Shown here: positions 8,574 to 16,916 of the stretch, in pieces
Numbering within the stretch: the first letter of the stretch is position 1
Layout: each line of letters opens with the position of its first letter
NCBI GenBank assembly: GCA_037442365.1
Contig: JBBIQK010000007.1
Location: 5,589 to 69,588 of the forward strand
Source: GBS-DC sp037442365
GTDB lineage: Bacteria; Armatimonadota; Fimbriimonadia; Fimbriimonadales; GBS-DC
Direction of reading: 5' to 3'
DNA: 64,000 nucleotides
Program-made: the position numbers and the translations under genes
Notes under the pieces: model-generated
What the model saw: the letters and a program-made list of their open reading frames with translations, nothing else
Database searches by the model: none
Told to the model about the DNA's origin: nothing

Positions 8574-9395
8574 CTAATTGTTCGGCTGAATCGTCACCTT
8601 GCGGGCGTAGTCGTTGCCCTCCTCGTCGCGGGTGCGGTGAATCGTCGCGCGGGCAGGCGGCTTGATTTGTTCCACCTTCACGGACTTGCCCCTGAAGGTG
8701 AACTCGGTGTTCTCATCGTAGCGGATGTCGCGCACATCGCCCGCGCGCGTGAGGACCCTGAGAATCTTTTTCTGGCGGTCGATGCCCTGAATCGTGCCCT
8801 GCAGCGACGGGAGCGTGCGCTCGCGTCCAATCTGGGCGTCCTTTTCGGTGTTGCTGACCGACAGGAGCATCGTGTCGAGGTTCGACAGCAGGCGCGGCGC
8901 GAGATAGAGCGTCTCGCCGACGACGAAGTCCTCCAGCGTCGCGGGCTTGCCGTCGCGCTCGAATCGGGTTTTGGGAGTGAATTTGTAGGCGAATCGGCTT
9001 TTGTCGGGCAGCTCGATGAGCAGGTAGTTGTCCTCCACGCCGACGAGCGCGCCCCTGACGATGCCGCGGCGCACCTTCTCCAGCCATTTCCATGTGTCGG
9101 GGTCTGCCATCTCGCGCACGACGGGGCGCACCTGCACACCGACGCTGACCCGCGCCATCACCTGCTTGCCCTCCATCTGCCGAAACGCCTCGATGTCGGC
9201 AGGCTGCTTGCCCATCCACAGGCGCGGCTTCTTGTGCAGGGTCGCGTTCATATCGGGCTTGCCCGCCCGCTTGAGGACAATCGCGCCGCCTTCGGGGTCG
9301 AACTTCGCCAGCGTCGCCAGAAAAATCTCCGTTTCCGCCCAACCAGCGAGAACCGCCATGCAGAACGCCACACACGCCAGCATGCGCATACCCAT
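8574..9395 (-). CDS. Secreted protein of unknown function, DUF5666-like beta modules
   Basis: A 273-residue protein with a clear signal peptide after the chosen start (MRMLACVAFCMAVLAGWAE). The frame extends upstream to 9485, but that would run into the divergent gene and place the signal peptide internally. The mature part is a string of short beta segments (GAIVLKRAGKPDMNATL, GTIQGIDRQKKILRVL, VKVEQIKPPARATI). These resemble small repeated barrel domains that bind metal or polymer in other exported proteins, but I do not recognise a named family with certainty. No catalytic motif is apparent. Confidence 0.7.
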   Translation of the reverse strand: MGMRMLACVAFCMAVLAGWAETEIFLATLAKFDPEGGAIVLKRAGKPDMNATLHKKPRLWMGKQPADIEAFRQMEGKQVMARVSVGVQVRPVVREMADPDTWKWLEKVRRGIVRGALVGVEDNYLLIELPDKSRFAYKFTPKTRFERDGKPATLEDFVVGETLYLAPRLLSNLDTMLLSVSNTEKDAQIGRERTLPSLQGTIQGIDRQKKILRVLTRAGDVRDIRYDENTEFTFRGKSVKVEQIKPPARATIHRTRDEEGNDYARKVTIQPNN

Positions 9396-9448
9396 CACCT
9401 CGCTGGCGGACGATTCGCGCCCTCCGCGCGGTTTCCTGCCCTGTGAGG

Positions 9449-9454
9449 TATAAT
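9449..9454 (+). promoter_or_regulatory. -10 box TATAAT, leaderless start
   Basis: A perfect TATAAT ends 8 bases before the ATG at 9463. No ribosome-binding site fits in the gap. It drives the isomerase/TilS gene pair. Confidence 0.55.
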
Positions 9455-9462
9455 CTTTCTGG

Positions 9463-10383
9463 ATGAGCCGACACGAAAAACCCACCAGCCGACGCGACTT
9501 CCTGCGCGAGGGGTTGCGCTCGCTGGTGAACGCAGGCTTTGGGGGCGTCTTTGAGAAGCTGGAGCGGGTAGGCGAGCTGATGGAGCGGGGCGAGCCGAAA
9601 CCCGCGCCGCTGATGCCCGTTCTCAGCTGCGAAAGCCGCGCGTTGCACCCCCTGCTGGAGTCGGGGCAACTCAGCCTCGAAACCTGCGGCGCGATGCTGA
9701 ACGAGCTGGATATTCAGGGCGTGAGCCTGAGCGACCGCCACATCAGCAGCCTCCATCCCCGTGCGCTGGAACACCTGCGCGAGGGCTTCCACCGCCACGC
9801 GATTGCCATCACAGGCGTGATGGTCTCGGAGCCTGTGAACCTGAACGACGAGCCGAGCCTGAGCCGACGCCTGGACGAAACGATTGAACGCCTGCAGGCG
9901 GCGGCGATTCTGCAAGCCCCGCTGATTCGGCTGCACCTGAGCGGCGAGCGCGACGACGAGCTGTTCGAACGCGGCGCGCTGTTCCTGCAGCGACTGCTGC
10001 CTGAAGCGCGGCGACGGCGCGTACGCATCGTTATCGAGAACCGCGAGGGCGTCGGACGACGCCCTGAGCTGCTGGTGAACCTGATACGGGCGACCGACCT
10101 GCGCTGGATTGGCGCCTGCTACGACTTCGGACACGGCGCGCCCGAACGATACTACGACGCCGCGCGCATCCTCGCGCCCTACGCCTTCCATGTGCATGCC
10201 AAAAGCCGCGCCTTCGACCCGCGCGGCGAAGAGACAACGATTGAGTACGGGCGTGTGCTGAGCATCCTGCGCCTTGCCAGCTATGTCGGCGCGCTGTCAA
10301 TTGAGTATCTCGGCGAGGACGACCCGCTGGAAGGCGTGCGACGAACGCGCGATTTAATCCGACGCCACTGGCGCGCCTACTGA
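9463..10383 (+). CDS. Xylose isomerase-like TIM-barrel protein
   Basis: A 306-residue member of the sugar-phosphate isomerase/epimerase (AP endonuclease 2) superfamily. The visible barrel strands carry the expected metal and substrate residues: IRLHLSGE, IVIENREG, IGACYDFGHG, FHVHAKS and LSIEYLGEDDP. The N-terminus has an RRDFLREG segment, like a Tat motif, but no hydrophobic stretch follows, so export is doubtful. The gene is two bases upstream of tilS and both share the leaderless promoter at 9449. The substrate is unknown. Confidence 0.75.
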   Translation: MSRHEKPTSRRDFLREGLRSLVNAGFGGVFEKLERVGELMERGEPKPAPLMPVLSCESRALHPLLESGQLSLETCGAMLNELDIQGVSLSDRHISSLHPRALEHLREGFHRHAIAITGVMVSEPVNLNDEPSLSRRLDETIERLQAAAILQAPLIRLHLSGERDDELFERGALFLQRLLPEARRRRVRIVIENREGVGRRPELLVNLIRATDLRWIGACYDFGHGAPERYYDAARILAPYAFHVHAKSRAFDPRGEETTIEYGRVLSILRLASYVGALSIEYLGEDDPLEGVRRTRDLIRRHWRAY

Positions 10384-10385
10384 CG

Positions 10386-11771
10386 ATGGAGATTGTGGAG
10401 CGCGTGCGCGCGACCCTCCGCGAGCGACGCCTGCTGCCCCCAGATGGCGGTCTTGTGATTGTCGGCTATTCGGGCGGGGCAGACTCCACCGCGCTGCTGC
10501 ACCTGCTGACGCGCCTGCAGGACGAGTTCCGCATCCACCTCCACGCGGCGCACCTGCATCACGGCATGCGCCCCGAAGCGGACGACGATGTGCGCGTGTG
10601 CCAGTCCGTGTGCGAGCAACTGCAGGTTCCCCTGCACATTGAGCGCGTCGATGTGCCCGCGCGGGCGCAGGCGGAGCGCATGTCGCTGGAAGAGGCGGGG
10701 CGCTACGCCCGCTACGAGTTCTTCGAGCGGCTGGCGCACGCGCTGGACGCCGTCGCCGTCGCGCTGGCGCACACCCGCGATGACCAGATAGAGACCCTCC
10801 TGATTAACCTGCTGCGCGGCACGGGACCGCGCGGGCTGTGCGGGATGCCCTACCAGCGCGACCGCATCATCCGCCCGCTGCTCGACGCGACGCGCGCCCA
10901 GACGCACACCTACTGCGCGGCGCACGGGCTGCCGACCGTGTTCGACCGTACGAACCTGGACCCGCATCAGCTGCGCCGTCGCGTGCGCATGGAGCTGCTG
11001 CCCTTGATGCGCGACCTCTCCCCTGCCGTCGACCGCCATCTGCTGCGCCTTGCAGACATTCTGGCGCAGGAGGAGGCGTGGTGGGCGACCGCGCTGGAGT
11101 GCGGAACCATAGCTGCTGAAGCTTCGCTTCAGCACTCCACAATCGCGCGGGATGCCTTCACTCAACTTCACCCCGCGCTGCAGCGGCGCGTGTTGCGCGA
11201 GTGGTTGCGCAGGCGGCTGGGCGCGTTGAACCTCCCGCCGTATGAGATTCTGGAGGGCGTCCGCCGCGCCACGCTGGACGGCAGGCGCACTTCGTGGCAA
11301 CTCACAGACGCCCTGCGCCTGACCACCGACGAGACCGCACTGCGCCTGCACGAAGCATCGCCCCGCCCTGAACCCTATGAGTACCCCGTTGCGCTGGAGA
11401 CGCCCGTGCTGATTCCGCAGGCAGGCGCATGGCTGGAGGCGCGCCTGCAAAACGCCCCGCCCCCATCGCTTGAGCCAGCGTCCCACGAGGCGTACCTCGA
11501 CGCCGACGCCGTGCAGGGGCAGCTGTGCGTGCGCAACGGACGCGCAGGCGACCGATTCCAGCCGCTGGGCATGCACGCGCCCAGAAAACTGAGCGACATC
11601 TTCATCGACCGCAAAATCCCCCGCGCTGAACGCTGGCGACTGCCCCTGCTGTGCGACGCGGCGGGTATTCTCTGGATCCCGGGCTACACGATTGCCGCGC
11701 GCGCCCGTATCACGCCCGACACCCGACGCGTGCTGCATGTCGCCCTGCGCCGAAACGACACCGAAGCGTAA
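10386..11771 (+). CDS. tilS: tRNA(Ile)-lysidine synthase
   Basis: A 461-residue N-type ATP pyrophosphatase. It has the PP-loop SGGADSTALLHLL near residue 26, the HLHHGMRPEADDDV segment, and the HTRDDQIETLLINLLRGTG motif typical of TilS. The C-terminal domain ends with an RKLSDIFIDRKIPRAER segment. It converts the wobble cytidine of tRNA-Ile2 (CAU) to lysidine and is normally essential. Bases 11096-11138 inside the linker between domains are a partial copy of the palindromic repeat found at four intergenic sites; it is translated in frame as CGTIAAEASLQHST. The frame is intact. Confidence 0.92.
   Translation: MEIVERVRATLRERRLLPPDGGLVIVGYSGGADSTALLHLLTRLQDEFRIHLHAAHLHHGMRPEADDDVRVCQSVCEQLQVPLHIERVDVPARAQAERMSLEEAGRYARYEFFERLAHALDAVAVALAHTRDDQIETLLINLLRGTGPRGLCGMPYQRDRIIRPLLDATRAQTHTYCAAHGLPTVFDRTNLDPHQLRRRVRMELLPLMRDLSPAVDRHLLRLADILAQEEAWWATALECGTIAAEASLQHSTIARDAFTQLHPALQRRVLREWLRRRLGALNLPPYEILEGVRRATLDGRRTSWQLTDALRLTTDETALRLHEASPRPEPYEYPVALETPVLIPQAGAWLEARLQNAPPPSLEPASHEAYLDADAVQGQLCVRNGRAGDRFQPLGMHAPRKLSDIFIDRKIPRAERWRLPLLCDAAGILWIPGYTIAARARITPDTRRVLHVALRRNDTEA
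11096..11138 (+). repeat. Palindromic repeat, partial copy inside tilS
   Basis: It starts GGAGTGCGGAA and ends with the hairpin GCTGAAGC-TTC-GCTTCAGC and ACTCC, so it retains the outer arms and one of the two inner hairpins of the 52-bp repeat seen at 31450, 32648, 35649 and 63826. It lies within an open reading frame and adds about 14 codons. Confidence 0.7.
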
Positions 11772-11786
11772 GCGTCAGACGATGTG

Positions 11787-12410
11787 ATGGAACGGGCGTT
11801 GGCGATGGATAACCTGTACGCTGGAGCGGTAGACCGCACGCTCACCGACGAGCAACTCGCAGCGAAGGCGCGCGAGGGCGACGCTGCCGCGATGGAGGAA
11901 CTCTACCTGCGCTATCGGCAGCCTGTGTTCCGAATCGTGTACCGCTCCACGCGCAACACCGACGAGGCGGAAGACATCGTGCAGGATGTGTTCCTGAAGG
12001 CGTTTGAACGCCTGCACACCTTCCGCGAGCAGAGTCGGTTCAGCACATGGCTGATGCGCATCGCGCTGAACCTATGTACCGACCGCGCGCGCATGCGCCA
12101 GCGCCGACAGGAGCTGCTGGAGCGCGAGGCGGAGCATAAACTGGCGTGGAGCCATCCCGAATCGCCCGACCCGATGGAGACCGTGCAGGAGAATGCGTTC
12201 AACGAGGCGTTTTATACCGCGCTGCGCCAGCTGCCCGACCACCATCGGCAGCTGATTGTGCTGCGCGATCTGGAAGAGATGGACTACGAGGAGATTGCCC
12301 GCATTCTGGGCACGAGCGTCGGCGCGGTGAAGCTGCGGGTGATGCGCGCCCGACGCGCGTTCAAAGTAAAGCTGGAACCGCTGCTGAAAGCGATTGGAGC
12401 CTTAGAATGA
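11787..12410 (+). CDS. ECF-type RNA polymerase sigma factor
   Basis: A 207-residue sigma-70-family factor of the extracytoplasmic-function group. Region 2 is seen in RQPVFRIVYRSTRNTDEAEDIVQDVFLKAFERL and the FSTWLMRIALN segment. Region 4 is seen in LPDHHRQLIVLRDLEEMDYEEIA and the GTSVGAVKLRVMRAR helix-turn-helix. It directs transcription of a regulon and is normally held by the anti-sigma factor encoded next, with which it overlaps by four bases (ATGA). A GTG three bases upstream is an alternative start, and MDNLYAG at 11805 is another. Confidence 0.9.
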   Translation: MERALAMDNLYAGAVDRTLTDEQLAAKAREGDAAAMEELYLRYRQPVFRIVYRSTRNTDEAEDIVQDVFLKAFERLHTFREQSRFSTWLMRIALNLCTDRARMRQRRQELLEREAEHKLAWSHPESPDPMETVQENAFNEAFYTALRQLPDHHRQLIVLRDLEEMDYEEIARILGTSVGAVKLRVMRARRAFKVKLEPLLKAIGALE

Positions 12411-13240
12411 GACGCCCTTGTCGTGAGCTGGAACGACACATCGAGCGCGGAGCGGAGCATCTGCCCGACGCCCTGTGGGCGCATTTGACGGCGTGCGCCC
12501 GATGTCAGCGTGCGTGGCGACTGCACGAGGCGTACCGCCGCGCCCTGCAGGCAGCTCGGCGCGAGCCGACGCCCGCATGTGAGTTGCCCTGGTCGCGCGT
12601 GCAGGCGCGGCTCGCGGCGCGCGCCGTGCGTCAGAAACCTGCGCGATGGCTAAGCCCTGCGCTGGCGTGGGGGACGGCAGTCGTTGTCGTGCTAGCGATA
12701 GGCGCGGCGCTACTGTTCCCAACGATGACGCAGTCGCGCGGCGGGACGCACGCATGGGCGACTCACGAGCGTCTTGTGCCTGCGCCTGCAGACATGGCGC
12801 GCCACGAGGCGCTGGACGCAGATGCCCCCGCACAGGCGGTAGTCCGCGCCGAAAACGCGCCTCGTGCGCCCGCAACGACCATCGTGGCGCAGGCGACGCC
12901 TCGCAGGCACGAATCTGCACGCCTGCAGTCGCCTGCGGCAGAGTCGCTGTCGCCCCTGCGTGCAAAAGGCACTATGTCAGGAGCAGCGCGCGCCACCGAA
13001 TCAATGCCCATCACAGAGGCTTATCGGGTTCCTCACGAGGAGACACGCGCTCTGATGGGGGAGGCAACGGGAATGTCCCCGCCCGATTTCGGATACGAGC
13101 AGGTGTTCACCATCGCCAGCCTACCGCTCACGCCTTTCGGCGTGGGCGACCAGGCGACAAGCGTGGAATATTTGCCCATTCGTTATGGTACATCATCGTA
13201 TGAGGGTTCCCATCATGAGGCAGTTATTGGCTCTTTTTAG
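12407..13240 (+). CDS. Zinc-finger anti-sigma factor
   Basis: A 277-residue membrane protein. The cytoplasmic N-terminus has the H-x3-C-x2-C zinc motif (HLTACARC, near residue 25) of ZAS-type anti-sigma factors. One membrane span follows (ALAWGTAVVVVLAIGAALL), and then a long low-complexity Ala/Pro-rich periplasmic part with no recognised domain. It should bind the sigma factor encoded just upstream; the ATGA overlap implies translational coupling and matched amounts. The final 9 codons overlap the start of the HtrA-like gene. Confidence 0.85.
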   Translation: MRRPCRELERHIERGAEHLPDALWAHLTACARCQRAWRLHEAYRRALQAARREPTPACELPWSRVQARLAARAVRQKPARWLSPALAWGTAVVVVLAIGAALLFPTMTQSRGGTHAWATHERLVPAPADMARHEALDADAPAQAVVRAENAPRAPATTIVAQATPRRHESARLQSPAAESLSPLRAKGTMSGAARATESMPITEAYRVPHEETRALMGEATGMSPPDFGYEQVFTIASLPLTPFGVGDQATSVEYLPIRYGTSSYEGSHHEAVIGSF

Positions 13241-14180
13241 TGTGTGCTGGTGTGTGCTGGGTCTGACGCAGCAACCCTCGCTGCTGGAGCGCACGGGGCA
13301 GGAGGTGAGCCTCGTGGTCGAGCGCGCGCGCCCTGCCGTTGTGACGGTCGAGGCGCGGGTGGGCGGCAGGCTGGTGCGCAGCAGCGGGTTCGTCATCGAC
13401 TCGGCAGGCTTTGTGGTGTGCGCGGCGGAGGGCGTGCGCGCCCAGCCGCAGGTCGCGCTCTACCTGCCTGAGGGCGAGGCGGTACCCGCGCGCGTCGTCA
13501 GCGTGGATAACATCACGGGCATCGCCCTGCTGCGCACAGAGGGCAGTACGCGCCTGCCATCCCTGAGCTGGGGCAGCTCCGAACGGCTCGCGCTTGGCTC
13601 GCCGCTGATTCTGATTGGCAATCGCAGCGGACTGGAGGGCAGCGTCACGGTCGGCACGCTGGGCGGCAAAGACCGTGTGGGCGTGCGACGCGACAATCAG
13701 CGCGTGGTGTTGCTCCTGCAGTTCAACGGCACGGTCGGTTCGGGCGAGCCGGGCGCGCCGCTGCTCGACTCGCAGGGGCGCGTGGTCGGCGTGATGGTGG
13801 GCGAACTCGCGTCGGTGGAGGGCGCGCCGGTGTCGCCTGTGGCGGTGGTCGGCTTCGCCGTGCCGTCTGAGATTGCCCAGCGCGTGGCGACCGACCTGCG
13901 CACGAAAGGGCGTGCGGAACACGCATGGCTGGGCGTCGACTATCAGGGGTTGCCAAGCGGCGTCGTCGTGCGCCGCGTGGCGGCGGGCAGCCCCGCCCAG
14001 CAGGCAGGCGTGCAGGTGGGTGACCTCATCGTGCAATACAACGAGAAGCCCATCCGCACCGCGTCCGACCTCACACGCGAACTCTACTTCGCCCGACCCA
14101 ACCAGCGGATTACGCTGACCGTGATGCGTGAAGGGCAACAGGCGCGTCTGACCATCACGCTGGGTGTGCAGTCGCTGTGA
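13215..14180 (+). CDS. HtrA-like PDZ protein lacking the protease triad (pseudo-protease)
   Basis: A 321-residue exported protein with a signal peptide (MRQLLALFSVCWCVLG), a trypsin-like HtrA domain and one PDZ domain (about residues 240-320, HAWLGVDYQG onward). At the three catalytic places I read Glu72 in CAAEGV (normally NNHVV), Gly102 in ITGIALL (normally SDIAL) and Pro179 in GEPGAPL (normally GNSGGPL). All three triad residues are therefore replaced and proteolysis is unlikely. It closes a sigma/anti-sigma/htrA operon, where HtrA proteins usually sense or treat envelope stress, so a sensing or scaffolding role is my inference. The ATG at 13215 has GAGGG 8 bases upstream; the ATG at 13200 is an alternative. 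Confidence 0.85.
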   Translation: MRQLLALFSVCWCVLGLTQQPSLLERTGQEVSLVVERARPAVVTVEARVGGRLVRSSGFVIDSAGFVVCAAEGVRAQPQVALYLPEGEAVPARVVSVDNITGIALLRTEGSTRLPSLSWGSSERLALGSPLILIGNRSGLEGSVTVGTLGGKDRVGVRRDNQRVVLLLQFNGTVGSGEPGAPLLDSQGRVVGVMVGELASVEGAPVSPVAVVGFAVPSEIAQRVATDLRTKGRAEHAWLGVDYQGLPSGVVVRRVAAGSPAQQAGVQVGDLIVQYNEKPIRTASDLTRELYFARPNQRITLTVMREGQQARLTITLGVQSL

Positions 14181-14181
14181 G

Positions 14182-15600
14182 CTACGCCGCCTGCGCAAGG
14201 CTATCCATCTGTAGCAGGCGCAGCTTGTTGCTGCCGTTCAGCGCGGCGAGTTTGTAGCACTCCGCCAGCGTCGGGTAGTTGAAGATAGCTTTCAAAAAGT
14301 AGTCCACCGTCGCGCGGAAGGCAATCGCCATCTGCCCGATGTGGATCAGCTCGGTTGCGCCCGTGCCGATGGCATGCACGCCAAGAATCTCGCGCGTCTG
14401 CTCGTGGATGAGCATCTTGAGCATGCCGTTCGTGTCGCCGAGCAGTTGCCCGCGCGCCGTCTCGCGGTAGTGCGCCACGCCGACCTCGTAGGGCACGCCC
14501 TCGCGCGTGAGTTGCTCCTCGCTCTTGCCGACCGTCGCGATTTCGGGGATGGTGTAGATGCCGTAGGGGAACAGGGGGCAGCTCTGCTCGACCGGCTCCC
14601 CGCAGGCGTGGCATGCGGCGACGCGCCCCTGCTCCATCGAGGTGCTTGCCAGCGCGGGGAAGCCGACCACATCGCCCACAGCGTAGATGTGGGGGATGGC
14701 GGTCTGGAACCGCTCGTTCACCTGCAGGCGTCCGCGCGAGTCGGTCTCCAGCCCGATTTTTTCCAGCCCCAGCGTGGCGGTCGCGCCCTGCCTGCCGATG
14801 CAATACAGCAGCGCGTCCGCGCGCAGGTGCTTGCCGCTGGCTAAGGTCGCCTCCACCAGCCCGCACGGAAGCGTCTGCACCTGCTGTACCTGCTCCCCCA
14901 GACGCAGGGTGATGTCCGCGGCGCGCATGTGGTACTGTAGAGCTTCGCTGACTTCGGCGTCCAGAAACTCCAGCAGGCGCGTGCGCGCCTCCACCAGAAT
15001 CACGCGCACGCCCAGCAGGTTCATCATACAGGCGTACTCCACGCCGATGACCCCGCCGCCCACGATAATCAGCGTCTTCGGCAGACGCGGCAGGCGCAGG
15101 AACGAATCGCTGTCCACCACATGGCAGTCATCGAAGGGGATATGCGACGGGCGCGCGGGAACCGTGCCCACCGCCAGAATAATCGACTCCGCCCGCGCCA
15201 GTTCGTGACCCGACGGCTGAATCACGCGCACGGTATGCTCATCCTCAAAGTAGGCGCTGCCCCACAGGAGCATCACGCCGTTTTTCTGCAGGTGTTCGTG
15301 CAGCACCGCCTGCTCGACGCGGATAATGTGCTGACACTGGGCGACCAGCTCCTGAATCGAGAGGGTTTGCGGCGCGGCGGGGAGGGCGTCGTGCGCGAAC
15401 GCGCTGCGGCGTCCCGTGAGTTGCAGAATCGCTTCCCGCAGCGCCTTACTGGGGATGGTGCCTGTGTGCAGGCACACGCCGCCCAGATGGGTCTGCCGCT
15501 CGACGACGGCGACGCTTCGCCCCAGCTTGGCGGCTTGAATGGCGGCGCGCTGACCCGCAGGACCGCTGCCAATCACCAGCACATCCACCTGCCGCATCAT
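14182..15600 (-). CDS. sthA: Si-specific NAD(P)+ transhydrogenase (soluble)
   Basis: A 472-residue flavoprotein disulfide reductase relative. It has the FAD-binding VIGSGPAGQRAAIQAAKLG, the NAD-binding IIVGGGVIGVEYACMMNLLG, the second FAD motif YAVGDVVG, and a C-terminal dimer domain. The redox segment reads GVCLHTGTIPSKALREAI: the second cysteine of the lipoamide-dehydrogenase CxxxxC is absent, as in SthA. It moves hydride between NADPH and NAD+ in the cytosol to balance the two pools. It converges on the HtrA-like gene with a single base between the stop codons. ATG-ATG is the likely start. Confidence 0.85.
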   Translation of the reverse strand: MMRQVDVLVIGSGPAGQRAAIQAAKLGRSVAVVERQTHLGGVCLHTGTIPSKALREAILQLTGRRSAFAHDALPAAPQTLSIQELVAQCQHIIRVEQAVLHEHLQKNGVMLLWGSAYFEDEHTVRVIQPSGHELARAESIILAVGTVPARPSHIPFDDCHVVDSDSFLRLPRLPKTLIIVGGGVIGVEYACMMNLLGVRVILVEARTRLLEFLDAEVSEALQYHMRAADITLRLGEQVQQVQTLPCGLVEATLASGKHLRADALLYCIGRQGATATLGLEKIGLETDSRGRLQVNERFQTAIPHIYAVGDVVGFPALASTSMEQGRVAACHACGEPVEQSCPLFPYGIYTIPEIATVGKSEEQLTREGVPYEVGVAHYRETARGQLLGDTNGMLKMLIHEQTREILGVHAIGTGATELIHIGQMAIAFRATVDYFLKAIFNYPTLAECYKLAALNGSNKLRLLQMDSLAQAA

Positions 15601-15633
15601 GGGGCTTATTCCACATGCAGCGATTCAAAAGAC

Positions 15634-15661
15634 ACCCCCCGAACGACAGTATTCAGGGGGT
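15634..15661 (-). terminator. Hairpin after the prepilin/small-protein operon
   Basis: On the minus strand arms ACCCCC and GGGGGT, with further AA/TT pairing, enclose a loop and are followed by GTCTTTTG. It lies downstream of the small membrane-protein gene ending at 15683 and upstream of sthA. The stem is imperfect. Confidence 0.4.
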
Positions 15662-15682
15662 AGGACGGAAGGGAAAGAACAC

Positions 15683-15925
15683 TTAGCGTCCGCCTTTGCC
15701 TGGAGGCGTTGGCAAGCCGCTCGCAGGCTGCGCGGGCTGCGGCGCATAGCCGCCGTAGCCGCCTCCCGGACCCGAAACCGTGCCAGGCGGCGGCTCCGTC
15801 GGACGCGGACCGTTCGGATCAATCTCAATAAAATCGCTCCGAGGCCCGCTCATCGACTGCCAGGCAAACACACCCAGCGCAAGCAGAACAACCGCAATCA
15901 GCACATAAATCAGGGGTTTGTTCAT
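15683..15925 (-). CDS. Small single-span membrane protein paired with a prepilin
   Basis: An 80-residue protein: five residues, one membrane span (LIYVLIAVVLLALGVFAW), and a Pro/Gly-rich tail ending PPGKGGR. It starts 8 bases after the prepilin stop codon, so it is cotranscribed. A protein of the same design lies behind the second prepilin (32775-32996). I know no named family. The position suggests a helper for the prepilin-like protein, for example at the membrane, but this is only inferred from the repeated gene order. Confidence 0.7.
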   Translation of the reverse strand: MNKPLIYVLIAVVLLALGVFAWQSMSGPRSDFIEIDPNGPRPTEPPPGTVSGPGGGYGGYAPQPAQPASGLPTPPGKGGR

Positions 15926-15933
15926 CGCTCACC

Positions 15934-16809
15934 TCACTGCTGACCGCCCCAGACATAAGCGTTGGGATCGGTAATCGCGTAGGTCGCCGGGTTGACCCCC
16001 GCCAGCAGGTCATACGGATGGCGCACCGCCTTCACATGCCCATCGACCCACGCCACCGTTGCGATGCCGCTGTGATGCGGGAACTGCGGACCGCTCTGCA
16101 CCAGTCGCTGGCGGTTATGCCATGGCCATGTACCGCCGTACTTGCGCCAGTAGTTCGTGCCGCCCGGCTGCTCGTTGATCGCCCAACCACCGAACCAGTA
16201 GGCAGCGTTGGATCCCACATAGCTGGGCGCCTCCACGAACCAGTTGCCGCCGCCCTGACCTTCGCCTGCACTGTTGGCGTCCCATACGCTATCCACCAGC
16301 ATCACCGTACCTGCAGGGCGGTAAACGCCCGCCAGAGAAATCCCTCTGTGCTTGGCGTTGCTGTCCATCGGGCTGAGATAGAGGTGATTGTAGCCCAGAT
16401 TGGTCTTGATGCCATAGCAGTAGGAGACATCGTTGCCGACGCTGCACCACGTTTCAATCAGGACACTGTCGTTCGCCTGCGGGTCGGACGGGCAGCGGAA
16501 CACCTGCCAGTTTTTGACATACGACTGTACCAGCTGCGGCCATACGCGGTCGCCCTGGTTCGGGTCGTAGGTCACAAAGAAGCTCGCGGGCGAAGTCATC
16601 AGGGGCACCATCGTCTCGTCGTAGTCCTGAATATACATCAGAACCGCCTTGACGCCCTGATTGAAGTTGCTAATGCACGAGGTCTTGCGGGCGCTTTCAC
16701 GCGCCTGTGCAAACACAGGGAACAGGATTGCCGCCAAAATGGCGATGATCGCAATTACGACCAGCAACTCAATAAGCGTGAAACCTGCCTTCAGATGCTT
16801 CTTACGCAT
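15934..16809 (-). CDS. Prepilin-type N-terminal methylation domain protein (DUF1559 family)
   Basis: A 291-residue protein. The type III signal is exact: basic leader MRKKHLKAG, cleavage before Phe-Thr-Leu-Ile-Glu (Glu5), then the hydrophobic helix LLVVIAIIAILAAILFPVFAQARE. The C-terminal half has the CPSDPQAND segment, TNLGYNHLYLSP, and near the end HHSGIATVAWVDGH, an H-x9-DG-type motif. Prepilin peptidase and type II/IV-like machinery would process it; the function of the family, abundant in Planctomycetes and Armatimonadota, is not established. The start is fixed by the pilin leader and by TATAAT 6 bases upstream. Confidence 0.88.
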   Translation of the reverse strand: MRKKHLKAGFTLIELLVVIAIIAILAAILFPVFAQARESARKTSCISNFNQGVKAVLMYIQDYDETMVPLMTSPASFFVTYDPNQGDRVWPQLVQSYVKNWQVFRCPSDPQANDSVLIETWCSVGNDVSYCYGIKTNLGYNHLYLSPMDSNAKHRGISLAGVYRPAGTVMLVDSVWDANSAGEGQGGGNWFVEAPSYVGSNAAYWFGGWAINEQPGGTNYWRKYGGTWPWHNRQRLVQSGPQFPHHSGIATVAWVDGHVKAVRHPYDLLAGVNPATYAITDPNAYVWGGQQ

Positions 16810-16815
16810 AATGGG

Positions 16816-16821
16816 ATTATA
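16816..16821 (-). promoter_or_regulatory. -10 box TATAAT, leaderless start of the prepilin gene
   Basis: On the minus strand TATAAT is followed by six bases (CCCATT) and the ATG at 16809. The pilin leader peptide independently fixes this ATG, making this a firm example of a leaderless arrangement. Confidence 0.6.
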
Positions 16822-16916
16822 GACGATGGGCGCAGATTTTTGTTCCCCGCACGCTCCGCAAAAGTGTCGGTTTTGACGCCAAACGGGTACAATCACTGTG
16901 GTTAAGGAGGCAAGGT

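Noticed and set aside
7692..9395. Restriction-modification system
   Set aside because: The gene next to the methyltransferase is a secreted protein with no nuclease motif; no endonuclease was seen in the vicinity.
9395..9485. Longer start for the secreted protein at 8574-9395
   Set aside because: It would bury the signal peptide and overlap the divergent gene and its promoter.
8713..10197. Long minus-strand frame across 8713-10197
   Set aside because: It covers two genes with clear signal-peptide or TIM-barrel sequence in other frames, and its own product has no recognisable fold.
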